Assembly: GCA_030018875.1 (NCBI GenBank) | Contig: JASEHK010000108.1 | Span: forward strand, 1 to 5,652 | DNA from: Endomicrobiia bacterium | GTDB taxonomy: Bacteria > Elusimicrobiota > Endomicrobiia > PHAN01 | Direction: 5' to 3' | Length of the DNA stretch: 5,652 bases | Shown: in pieces, positions 1 through 5,645 of the stretch | How positions within the stretch are numbered: position 1 is the stretch's first letter | Layout: each line of letters begins with the position of its first letter | Notes under the pieces: model-generated | The model's database searches: none | What the model was told of the DNA's origin: nothing | The model's input: the letters and a program-made list of their open reading frames with translations, nothing else | Translations under genes and position numbers: made by a program

Positions 1-147
1 CCCCGCGCTACGGTAACATTTTACATTGCGCAATTCGACGAGTTGACATCGGAATATCTAAAAATGTATAATCCCCCATCTCCTTATTATTTCCCGGCGT
101 TTCATTCTGTTCGCGCATTGTCTATACAAATCCCTCATATCTCTTAA
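1..147 (+). CDS. possible 3' end of an upstream gene (low confidence)
   Basis: Frame 1 is open from the first base to a TAA at 145-147, giving 48 residues with no start in the window. The peptide is rich in aromatic residues and proline (it includes FYIAQFDEL and YYFPAFHSVRALSI). The arrangement 'VTFYI...F..L...Y..MY...FPAFHSV' loosely recalls the C-terminal half of RidA/YjgF proteins, but the similarity is too weak to name a family. An open frame of this length in this composition could arise by chance, and a consensus promoter lies inside it. It may be the tail of a real gene cut by the window edge, or no gene at all. Confidence 0.2.
   Translation, partial: PRATVTFYIAQFDELTSEYLKMYNPPSPYYFPAFHSVRALSIQIPHIS
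43..72 (+). promoter_or_regulatory. consensus sigma70-type promoter for rho
   Basis: TTGACA at 43-48 and TATAAT at 67-72 both match the housekeeping consensus at all six positions. They are separated by 18 bp, one more than the optimum. Transcription would begin near 78-80, giving a rho leader of about 300 nt before the preferred start at 383. An unregulated promoter this strong would suit a gene whose output is set afterwards by attenuation in the leader. That last point is inference. Confidence 0.75.
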
Positions 148-189
148 AAACGATTCTTGCGGATTTCGTCCGCGCAACCATAAAAATCG

Positions 190-197
190 TCCTCCGT
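190..197 (+). promoter_or_regulatory. anti-Shine-Dalgarno octamer in rho leader
   Basis: TCCTCCGT is the exact reverse complement of ACGGAGGA at 366-373, which contains the rho ribosome binding site. Pairing would give eight contiguous base pairs across a loop of about 168 nt and could hide the site. The complementarity is visible in the sequence. That it forms and regulates translation is inference, and the long loop makes it uncertain without intermediate structure. Confidence 0.35.
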
Positions 198-240
198 CAA
201 TTGCGCGTTTTCTCTCGCCTTAAAGAATCTTGCGCCGCCG

Positions 241-246
241 TATAAT
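241..246 (+). promoter_or_regulatory. possible second -10 element inside the rho leader
   Basis: TATAAT matches the consensus hexamer at all six positions, but the best -35 at suitable spacing is poor (CTTAAA at 219-224, 16 bp away), and there is no TGn extension. If used, RNA would start near 253. That would leave out both the anti-Shine-Dalgarno at 190-197 and the ATG at 245, which overlaps this hexamer. Such a transcript could only start Rho at 383. Confidence 0.25.
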
Positions 247-295
247 GCCGAATAAATTTCACAACGAACACGAACGCAGTAACCACGAAAACACC

Positions 296-367
296 CATCA
301 TAACCTTAACAACCATCACAACCTCAACAACCATAACGACCATCATAATTTTAACAACCATAATAAC
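296..367 (+). repeat. tandem 18/9-nt His/Asn-codon repeat before rho
   Basis: Three 18-nt units lie at 296-313, 314-331 and 341-358. The first reads CATCATAACCTTAACAAC. They are separated and closed by 9-nt half units at 332-340 and 359-367. In the rho frame they read HHNLNN, HHNLNN, HND, HHNFNN, HNN. All unit lengths are multiples of three. Among the full units, three of the four differences are synonymous and the fourth changes Leu to Phe. The array stops exactly where the Shine-Dalgarno GGAGGA begins. It contains one G in 72 bases. Confidence 0.85.
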
Positions 368-373
368 GGAGGA
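368..373 (+). promoter_or_regulatory. ribosome binding site that sets the rho start
   Basis: GGAGGA lies nine bases before ATG 383, leaving bases 374-382 between. This is a near-ideal Shine-Dalgarno. Neither upstream in-frame start (TTG 230 or ATG 245) has a comparable site, so 383 is preferred as the start of rho. Confidence 0.85.
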
Positions 374-382
374 ACACCGAAA

Positions 383-1663
383 ATGTCACAACAACCCCTT
401 GACGCCACGACTTTAAGCAAAAAGAAGGTTTCGGAACTTTTGGATTTGGCCAAAGAATTGAAACTCGACTCCACCTCGACCCTCAAAAAGCAGGAACTTA
501 TCGCCAGAATAATAGAAGCGCAGACCCGTTTGAGCCAATCGGTTTACGACGAAGGAGTTCTTGAGGTACATTCCGAGGGCTACGGATTTCTGCGTTCCCC
601 GAACAACAATTATCTACAAGGCCCCGACGATATTTACATCTCTCATTCCCAGATAAAAAAGTTCGGCCTGAGAAAAGGCGACACCGTCGGCGGCATCGTG
701 CGCCCGCCCAAGCCGGATTCCAACGAGCATTATTTCGCGCTTCTTCAGGTGGACTCCGTAAACGGCAGCGCCGATTTGGCGAAGGTCCGCGAGCGGCCGT
801 ACTTCGACAACCTGACCCCGCTTTACCCTCAAAAAAAATTCACGCTTGAGACCACGAAGACCGAGCTCGCCACGAGAGTTCTGGATTTGGTTACGCCCAT
901 CGGCATGGGCCAGCGCGCGCTCATAAACGCGGCTCCGCGCACCGGCAAGACCGTGCTGATGCAGAAGATCGCCAACTCACTGACCGCCAATCATCCGGAC
1001 GTCGTCCTGATAGTGCTTCTTATAGACGAGCGGCCGGAGGAAGTCACCGATATGCAGCGCTCGGTAAAGGGCGAGGTCATCGCCTCGACGTTCGACGAGC
1101 CCGCCGAGCGGCATATCCAAATAGCGGAAATGGTCATAGAAAAAGCCAAGCGCCTCGTCGAGCACGGCAAGGACGTGGTCATACTTTTGGATTCGATAAC
1201 GCGCCTGGCGCGGGCGTTCAATACGGTCACGCCGTCGTCGGGCCGCGTGCTTTCGGGTGGTCTTGATTCAAACGCTCTCCAGCGTCCCAAGAGGTTCTTC
1301 GGCACGGCGCGCAATATCGAAGAGGGCGGCTCTCTGACCATCATCGCCACGTCCCTTATCGAGACAGGTTCACGCATGGACGACGTAATATTCGAGGAGT
1401 TCAAGGGCACGGGCAACATGGAGGTTTATCTCGACAGGCGTCTCGCCGACCGCAGAATATTTCCGGCGATAGACATAAATCGCTCCGGCACCCGCAAGGA
1501 AGAATTGCTCGTCTCCGAAGAAGACCTCAAGAGGATATGGGGACTGCGCAAGGCGCTCGTGTCTCTTAATCCGACCGACGCTATGGAGCAGTTGATCGAG
1601 CGTCTGTCGGCCACCAAAAACAATAAAGAATTCCTGAAACTCATCGAGTCGTTCGGCGAGTAA
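383..1663 (+). CDS. rho: transcription termination factor Rho
   Basis: Rho is a hexameric RNA-dependent ATPase and helicase that loads on C-rich nascent RNA and releases RNA polymerase. From ATG 383 the protein has 426 residues, close to the E. coli length. An N-terminal helical domain (about 1-50) precedes the cold-shock-like RNA-binding domain, with GYGFLR at 66-71 and PDDIYIS at 81-87. The RecA-like motor follows, with P-loop PRTGKT at 185-190, DERPEE at 215-220 (including the arginine that bicyclomycin contacts in E. coli), Walker B VVILLD ending at Asp270, the Q-loop region SSGRVLSGG at 285-293, the R-loop region EEFKGTGN at 338-345, and NRSGTRKEEL with the arginine finger at about 371. 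Arg replaces the first P-loop Lys of E. coli, a common variant. In-frame starts at 245 and 230 would add 46 or 51 residues, mostly His and Asn, but lack a good ribosome site. The stop is TAA. Confidence 0.97.
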   Translation: MSQQPLDATTLSKKKVSELLDLAKELKLDSTSTLKKQELIARIIEAQTRLSQSVYDEGVLEVHSEGYGFLRSPNNNYLQGPDDIYISHSQIKKFGLRKGDTVGGIVRPPKPDSNEHYFALLQVDSVNGSADLAKVRERPYFDNLTPLYPQKKFTLETTKTELATRVLDLVTPIGMGQRALINAAPRTGKTVLMQKIANSLTANHPDVVLIVLLIDERPEEVTDMQRSVKGEVIASTFDEPAERHIQIAEMVIEKAKRLVEHGKDVVILLDSITRLARAFNTVTPSSGRVLSGGLDSNALQRPKRFFGTARNIEEGGSLTIIATSLIETGSRMDDVIFEEFKGTGNMEVYLDRRLADRRIFPAIDINRSGTRKEELLVSEEDLKRIWGLRKALVSLNPTDAMEQLIERLSATKNNKEFLKLIESFGE

Positions 1664-1674
1664 TCCCGAATTTT

Positions 1675-1683
1675 TGATATAAT
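1675..1683 (+). promoter_or_regulatory. extended -10 promoter candidate for rpmE
   Basis: TGATATAAT fits the extended -10 form TGnTATAAT, which can work without a good -35. None is evident in the end of rho. It lies 12 bases after the rho stop and would start RNA near 1690, giving a short rpmE leader. It would let rpmE and downstream genes be expressed independently of rho attenuation. Supported by sequence match only. Confidence 0.5.
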
Positions 1684-1699
1684 ACCGCGTCGGTTAAAT

Positions 1700-1709
1700 C
1701 TCCGGAGGA
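1700..1709 (+). promoter_or_regulatory. rpmE ribosome binding site within a palindrome
   Basis: GGAGGA at 1704-1709 is seven bases before ATG 1717 and is a strong Shine-Dalgarno. It overlaps the perfect 8-nt palindrome CTCCGGAG at 1700-1707. With no loop, the palindrome cannot fold neatly on itself. L31 synthesis is autoregulated at its own leader in E. coli, so the arrangement may matter, but that is inference. Confidence 0.6.
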
Positions 1710-1716
1710 TAGAATA

Positions 1717-2079
1717 ATGAAAGAAGGAATACACCCGAAGTATGAAATCACTTCTGTAAAGTGCGCCTGCGGAAACGCCTTCGAGACGCGCTCGACGATT
1801 CAAAACATCCGGCTCGATATCTGCAATGCCTGCCATCCGTTTTTCACCGGCAAACAAAAACTCGTGGACTCGGCCGGCCGCGTTGACCGCTTTATGAAAA
1901 AAACCTCGCAGAAATCCGAGGAAAAAAAACTCAAAAAAGTCGAGCGCGCAACCGTCGCCGCCTCATCGGTCAAAAAGCCGTCGGCCAAAAAACAGAAAAT
2001 TAAAATCCTCTCCACGTCCGTTCCCAAAGTCAGACCAGATCTCAGGAAGAAAAAGGGCAAAGAATCCAAGCCGGCGTGA
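1717..2079 (+). CDS. rpmE: 50S ribosomal protein L31 with lysine-rich C-terminal extension
   Basis: L31 sits on the central protuberance of the 50S subunit and bridges to the 30S head. Residues 1-60 are a typical L31: MKEGIHPKYE at the start, RSTIQNIRLD, then CHPFFTGKQ at 39-47 and GRVDRF at 54-59. Cys16, Cys18, Cys36 and Cys39 match the zinc ligands of the C+ type, so this is the zinc-binding form and not the zinc-independent paralogue. The protein has 120 residues against about 65-75 for the family. Residues 61-120 contain 19 Lys and 3 Arg against 5 acidic residues, with SVKKPSAKK-like stretches, and are probably disordered and RNA-binding. Third codon positions in the tail stay G/C-rich wherever the codon is not AAA, which supports translation in this frame. 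A-runs (A7 at 1897-1903, A8 at 1922-1929) could cause slippage or assembly error. The stop is TGA. Confidence 0.95.
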   Translation: MKEGIHPKYEITSVKCACGNAFETRSTIQNIRLDICNACHPFFTGKQKLVDSAGRVDRFMKKTSQKSEEKKLKKVERATVAASSVKKPSAKKQKIKILSTSVPKVRPDLRKKKGKESKPA

Positions 2080-2216
2080 CGGGGCGTTTCTTAATCGTCA
2101 TCATCGCCATCATCGTTTCGAAATCATCATCTCGAACCCGACCGTTAAAAACTTCGCAGGCGGCCGGCGCGCCGATAAAGTCGGGGCTGCCCGCGTTTTA
2201 GGGCTTGGCCGCGTTC
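2080..2216 (+). other. C-rich spacer between rpmE and prfA
   Basis: This 137-nt gap is much longer than the other junctions in the cluster and shows no gene. Its first half (2091-2148) has 18 C to 7 G and repeated CATCATCG-like words, another possible Rho-loading composition. The second half contains the palindrome CGGCGCGCCG (2165-2174). It also has two mutually exclusive 4-bp stems that share CCC: CGGG/CCCG at 2182-2193, and GCCC/GGGC at 2189-2204. The second covers the weak AGGG (2200-2203) that may serve as the prfA ribosome site. No clear promoter or intrinsic terminator is visible. Confidence 0.4.
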
Positions 2217-3362
2217 ATGCTCGATTATCTCGAAAAACTCGAAGCCCGCTATAACCAACTCGAAGCCCGCCTTTGCGCGGAAGCGTCGTCTTCCGACGGG
2301 GAAGGTTATCTTGCGGCCATCAAAGAACTCTCCGATATAAAGCCCGCCGTCGAGCTCGCCCGTCGTATGAAAGCGATAGAAAGCGATATCGCGTCCGCCC
2401 GGGAGATTGAGCGCGACGCCTCCGACAAAAAAGACGACAATCTTGCCGCGCTCGCCGTCGAGGAACTCTCACGGCTTGAGTCCGAGTTGGTCAAAGTTCA
2501 GAAGGCGCTTCGTCTGGCCATAGCGCCTCCGGACCCGTCCGAATCCAAAAACGTAATAGTCGAAATACGGGCCGGCGCAGGAGGCGAAGAAGCCGCGATT
2601 TTCGTCGGAGAACTTTTCAGAATGTACACGCGGTTCGCCGCCGCTCACGGCCATGAAGTCGAAATTTTCGATTCAAATCCCACCGACTTAAACGGGTTCA
2701 AGGAAGTCATCTTCATGGTCAAGGGCCCCAAGGCCGGCAAATTTTTTCGTTTCGAAAGCGGGGTGCATCGCGTTCAAAGAGTTCCTGCCACGGAGTCCTC
2801 CGGACGCATACACACCTCGACCGTAAGCGTGGCCGTTATGCCGGAAGCCGACGATGTAGACATCAGGATAGACGAAAAAGACCTCAGAATAGACAAGTAT
2901 CATGCGTCGGGCGCGGGCGGTCAGCACGTCAATAAAACTGATTCAGCGGTTCGCATAACTCACATTCCGACCGGACTGGCGGTGGCCTGCCAGGAAGATC
3001 GCTCCCAGATAAAAAACAGGGCCAAGGCGATGAAGCTTCTTCGCGCGAGGCTTCTGGACGCGGCCCAAAGCCGCAAAGAAAGCGCTCGAGCGGACTTAAG
3101 AAAGAAACAGATCGGCACGGGCGATCGCTCGGAAAAAATCCGTACGTACAACTTTCCCCAGAACCGCCTGACTGATCACCGCATAAACTTCAGTGTTCAT
3201 AACCTGCCCGCGATAATGGAAGGCGCTCTCGACGCGCTCGTCGAAAAACTCGTCGTCGAGGCCGCCGCGGCCGAGTTCGCCAGGCTTGAAGACGATTTGA
3301 AATCTTCGTCTGCCGCGGGGACGGCGGCGATGACGAAGGCCGCCATCCCGTCAAAAAAATGA
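2217..3362 (+). CDS. prfA: peptide chain release factor 1
   Basis: RF1 recognises UAA and UAG in the ribosomal A site and triggers peptide release. The product has 381 residues. The N-terminal helical domain (about 1-105) is followed by the conserved EIRAGAGGEEAAIF segment at 117-129, HRVQRVPATESSGRIHTS at 184-201 with the stop-codon-reading tripeptide Pro190-Ala191-Thr192 (PxT, diagnostic of RF1 over RF2), and the catalytic loop HASGAGGQHVNK at 229-240 with Gly234-Gly235-Gln236. That glutamine is the target of PrmC, encoded next. GTGDRSEKIRTYNFPQ at 300-315 is also typical. ATG 2217 is chosen because MLDYLEKLEARY fits known RF1 N-termini. A TTG at 2205 would add four residues but sits almost on top of the AGGG. 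The C-terminus runs roughly 20 residues past the usual end as an Ala/Ser/Lys tail. The gene ends in UGA, read by RF2 and not by RF1. Confidence 0.96.
   Translation: MLDYLEKLEARYNQLEARLCAEASSSDGEGYLAAIKELSDIKPAVELARRMKAIESDIASAREIERDASDKKDDNLAALAVEELSRLESELVKVQKALRLAIAPPDPSESKNVIVEIRAGAGGEEAAIFVGELFRMYTRFAAAHGHEVEIFDSNPTDLNGFKEVIFMVKGPKAGKFFRFESGVHRVQRVPATESSGRIHTSTVSVAVMPEADDVDIRIDEKDLRIDKYHASGAGGQHVNKTDSAVRITHIPTGLAVACQEDRSQIKNRAKAMKLLRARLLDAAQSRKESARADLRKKQIGTGDRSEKIRTYNFPQNRLTDHRINFSVHNLPAIMEGALDALVEKLVVEAAAAEFARLEDDLKSSSAAGTAAMTKAAIPSKK
3353..3362 (+). other. prfA/prmC ATGA overlap on an A7 slippery run
   Basis: The last prfA codons are TCA AAA AAA TGA, and prmC starts at ATG 3359 inside this stop, so the genes overlap by four bases. 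No Shine-Dalgarno precedes prmC, so it is probably translated by ribosomes terminating on prfA. Bases 3353-3359 form A AAA AAA in the correct phase for tandem -1 slippage. After such a slip, the next codon would be the prmC ATG. The sequence is seen directly; frameshifting is inference. Confidence 0.6.
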
Positions 3363-4264
3363 AAAGAACTCTCGGCGAAATAGTGCGCCTCAGCGCGGAA
3401 TATCTCGAAAAACACGGCGTTTCCGACGCAGGCGTGGAGGCCGAATATCTGGTGTCGAGCGTTTTGTCGCTGGGCCGCACGGCGATGTATTTGAACCGCG
3501 AAGACGCCGTGGGGGAGAAGACACTTAAGATTTTGCGCGGAATGATATCCGAGAGGGCCAAAGGCAAGCCGTCGTCGTATCTCACCGGCCGACGGGATTT
3601 TTACGGCATGGAGTTTCTGGTGGACGAGCATTGCCTGATTCCGCGCCGCGAAACCGAGATTCTCGTCGAGGAAGTAATTCGCGCGGCCGAGGCGAACTAC
3701 TGCGCCGCTCGTCCCGAAAGGCACATCAGAATACTCGATATCGGCTGCGGCTGCGGCAATATATCGGTGGCTGTGGCCAAAAACGTCGAGAGGGCGCTGG
3801 TGAGCGCCGTGGATCTTTCTTACGGCGCCGTGCTTAAAACCTGTCAGAACGCTCTCGTCAACGGGGTGTATACCAAGATCACGGCTTATCGCGGAGACCT
3901 GTTTTCGCCTTTTGAAAACACCGCGAAGTTCCTCGGATATTTCGACATCATAGTTTCAAATCCGCCTTATATCTCCGACGGAGACATTGGATTATCAAGG
4001 GAAGTCGCCGAATACGAACCGCGAGGGGCGCTCGCCGGCGGAAGGGACGGCCTTGATTTTTACAGACGCATAATTCCGACGGCGGTTTTTTTTCTCGCCG
4101 GCGGCGGCGGATTGTTTTTTGAGGTCGGTCCCGGTCAGAAAGATTCCGTCGCCTCGCTCTTGGCCGAGCACGGCTATGACGACATTGTATCGTTGCGAGA
4201 CTATGGCGGGGTGGACCGTGTCGTAACCGCCCGCCTGCCTTCGGGCGCGGGATGCGGAAAATAA
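3359..4264 (+). CDS. prmC: release factor glutamine methyltransferase PrmC (HemK)
   Basis: PrmC transfers a methyl group from S-adenosylmethionine to the side-chain amide of the GGQ glutamine in RF1 and RF2, increasing release activity. The product has 301 residues, slightly longer than E. coli PrmC. The N-terminal helical substrate-binding domain (about 1-75) leads into YLTGRRDFYG (74-83) and IPRRETEIL (94-102), the usual linker motifs. The Rossmann-fold domain has ILDIGCGCGNIS at 125-136 (SAM-binding motif I, with Cys where Thr or Ser is common), the acidic Asp152 in SAVDLS, and the catalytic NPPY at 201-204 within FDIIVSNPPYIS. EPRGALAGGRDGLDFYRR (220-237) and FFEVGPGQ near the C-terminus complete the family pattern. 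It directly follows its substrate gene, an arrangement common in bacteria, and is probably translationally coupled to it. The stop is TAA. Confidence 0.95.
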   Translation: MKRTLGEIVRLSAEYLEKHGVSDAGVEAEYLVSSVLSLGRTAMYLNREDAVGEKTLKILRGMISERAKGKPSSYLTGRRDFYGMEFLVDEHCLIPRRETEILVEEVIRAAEANYCAARPERHIRILDIGCGCGNISVAVAKNVERALVSAVDLSYGAVLKTCQNALVNGVYTKITAYRGDLFSPFENTAKFLGYFDIIVSNPPYISDGDIGLSREVAEYEPRGALAGGRDGLDFYRRIIPTAVFFLAGGGGLFFEVGPGQKDSVASLLAEHGYDDIVSLRDYGGVDRVVTARLPSGAGCGK

Positions 4265-4267
4265 AAA

Positions 4268-5527
4268 ATGGATTCCATACTGATCAAAGGCGGTAAAAAA
4301 CTTAAAGGGACTATCCGCGTGTCCGGTTCCAAAAACGCGGCGCTTCCCGAACTATTCGCTTCGATACTTACCGACGACGAAGTGATACTCCAAAATCTTC
4401 CGCGCCTCGACGATACGAGGGCTTCGGTCGCGCTACTTGAAAGATTCGGCAAGAGCGTCAAGTGGACAGGCCGCTCGTCGTGCGTTATATCCGCTCATTC
4501 GAAACCTTCCGGCGAAATACCCTACGACCTCGTGCGCCGCATGCGCGCGAGCATTCTTATGGCCGGCCCGGCGCTGGCCAGATATTCAAAGGTCAGAATA
4601 TCTCTGCCGGGCGGTTGCGCCATAGGCATGCGTCCGATAGACATACATCTTGAGGGCTTCAAAAAACTTGGCGCGCGCGTGACACTCAAAGGCGGATACG
4701 TGGAGATGACGGCCACGCGTCTCGTCGGCGCGCGCATAAAGTTAAGATATCCGAGCGTCGGGGCCACGGAAAATCTCGTCATGGCCGCCTCCCTCGCCGA
4801 CGGTAAAACAGTTATCGAGAACGCCGCGCGCGAGCCGGAGATAAGCGATCTTTGCGCGATGCTCTCGGGCATGGGAGCCGTGATTTCGGGCGCAGGTACC
4901 GCGCGCATAGCGATAGAGGGCGCCGCTCGTCTTGGCGGAGTAAAGCACAGAGTCATTCCCGACCGCATAGAGGCGGCCACGTATCTTACGGCGGCCGCTA
5001 TTACCGGCGGCGACGTCGTTCTGGAAGGCGCCGAGCCGTCGCATATGAGAGCGGTTCTCTCTAAAATTGCCGCCGCGGGCGTGCGAATTTCTCTGGCGGG
5101 AGATACGATATCGGCCTCGGCATCGGGGCGCACCCTCAAACCCGTGAGCGTCAGAACCGCGGTTTATCCGGGTTTTCCGACGGACCTTCAGGCGCAGTGG
5201 ATGGCGTTGATGTCGGTCGTCAAAGGCGACGCCCGCGTTGTCGAGACAGTTTTCGAGAACAGATTTTTGCATGTCGCCGAACTTCGGCGCCTCGGAGCGC
5301 GCCTGAGCGTTTGTGAAAATACGGTGCGCATATCGGGCGGCGCGGCGCTGTCGGGCGCTCCCGTTATGGTCTCGGATTTGCGCGCGGGCGCGGCGCTTGT
5401 TTTGGCGGGTCTGGCCGCCGGCGGCGTCACAAATATCCTTCGCGTATATCATCTCGACAGGGGATACGAGAACCTCGTCGGCAAATTGCGCCGTCTCGGC
5501 GCCGGAATAAGACGCGTATCCGGATAA
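4268..5527 (+). CDS. murA: UDP-N-acetylglucosamine 1-carboxyvinyltransferase MurA
   Basis: MurA transfers enolpyruvate from phosphoenolpyruvate to the 3'-OH of UDP-N-acetylglucosamine, the first committed step of cytoplasmic peptidoglycan precursor synthesis. The product has 419 residues, matching the family. Lys22-Asn23 in SGSKNAALPELF and Arg122 are substrate-binding positions. Cys117 in the loop LPGGCAIGMRP (113-123) is the residue fosfomycin alkylates, so the enzyme is expected to be fosfomycin-sensitive. Asp306 in GFPTDLQAQ (302-310) is the catalytic base, and Arg398 lies in HLDRGYENL (395-403). The two inside-out alpha/beta domains appear complete. The gene starts three bases after the prmC stop with only a weak GCGGA (4254-4258) before it, so coupled translation is likely. 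The MurA signature cysteine and the C-terminal DRGY motif argue against the homologous AroA. The stop is TAA. Confidence 0.97.
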   Translation: MDSILIKGGKKLKGTIRVSGSKNAALPELFASILTDDEVILQNLPRLDDTRASVALLERFGKSVKWTGRSSCVISAHSKPSGEIPYDLVRRMRASILMAGPALARYSKVRISLPGGCAIGMRPIDIHLEGFKKLGARVTLKGGYVEMTATRLVGARIKLRYPSVGATENLVMAASLADGKTVIENAAREPEISDLCAMLSGMGAVISGAGTARIAIEGAARLGGVKHRVIPDRIEAATYLTAAAITGGDVVLEGAEPSHMRAVLSKIAAAGVRISLAGDTISASASGRTLKPVSVRTAVYPGFPTDLQAQWMALMSVVKGDARVVETVFENRFLHVAELRRLGARLSVCENTVRISGGAALSGAPVMVSDLRAGAALVLAGLAAGGVTNILRVYHLDRGYENLVGKLRRLGAGIRRVSG

Positions 5528-5600
5528 ACCGGCGGAATTATCGTTTCATCCGTACAATATGTTGTGCTGGCCGCCCCGATTTTACTTCAATCCAATTTTG
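5528..5600. other. non-coding gap downstream of murA
   Basis: No open frame of interest, promoter or T-tailed terminator is seen here. Two minor hairpins are possible: CCGG-ATAAA-CCGG, which spans the murA stop at 5520-5532, and ACAA-TATG-TTGT just before GCTGGCC. Both have only four base pairs and are unlikely to terminate transcription alone. Confidence 0.4.
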
Positions 5601-5601
5601 T

Positions 5602-5645
5602 CATTGCGAGGACTCCGATGGCCATCGGAGGACGAAGCAATCTCG
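5602..5645. repeat. dispersed palindromic repeat (CATTGCGAG...GAAGCAATCTC type)
   Basis: The element begins CATTGCGAGGA and ends GGACGAAGCAATCTC. Its outer arms ATTGC (5603-5607) and GCAAT (5637-5641) are complementary. The centre is an 18-nt perfect palindrome, CTCCGATGG/CCATCGGAG (5613-5621 and 5622-5630). Conserved ends around a variable self-complementary core are, from general knowledge and not from a search, a pattern scattered in intergenic regions of many bacterial genomes. No T-run follows, so it is not a standard intrinsic terminator. The hairpin could still protect the 3' end of the operon mRNA. Only one copy is in the window, which ends shortly after it. Confidence 0.7.

Larger units (their letters stand above)
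78..382 (+). promoter_or_regulatory. long C-rich, G-poor rho leader, candidate autogenous rut region
   Basis: This stretch of about 300 bases between the promoter and rho carries no independent gene. By hand count it has 87 C and 33 G over 78-367. Over 291-360 there are 25 C and a single G, with many pyrimidine-C dinucleotides. Rho loads on unstructured C-rich, G-poor RNA, and in Escherichia coli rho is controlled by Rho-dependent attenuation in a leader of similar length. The same role here is inferred from composition and position. A small bulged hairpin is possible at 157-177 (TTGCGGA paired with TCC and GCAA). The only ATG in the leader is at 245, in frame with rho. Confidence 0.6.

Noticed and set aside
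25..34. Palindrome ATTGCGCAAT eight bases upstream of the -35 box, as an operator
   Set aside because: Ten bases is too short to support a specific regulator. Its arms match the outer arms of the repeat at 5602-5645, but that may be chance.
230..382. Rho start at TTG 230
   Set aside because: TTG with no convincing ribosome site. ATG 245 lies five codons downstream, and ATG 383 has an ideal Shine-Dalgarno and gives the normal Rho length.
2182..2200. Hairpin CGGG-GCTG-CCCG followed by CGTTTTA as an intrinsic terminator
   Set aside because: Only four base pairs and a short, displaced T-run. It lies just before prfA, where a strong terminator would be unexpected.
2205..2216. RF1 start at TTG 2205
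   Set aside because: The only candidate ribosome site ends two bases before it, and ATG 2217 gives the conserved N-terminus.
1896..2254. Open +1 frame from the end of the L31 core through the spacer into prfA
   Set aside because: No start codon with a ribosome site, and an Arg/Ser/Pro/Lys-rich translation without motifs. The zero frame has better codon-position composition.
3190..3724. Antisense open frames across the prfA/prmC junction
   Set aside because: They overlap two well-supported genes, have no family motif, and are compositional shadows.
4522..5452. Long antisense open frames inside murA (about 205 and 236 codons)
   Set aside because: Arg/Ala-rich, low-information translations with no recognisable motif. 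They are shadows of G+C-biased codon use in murA.
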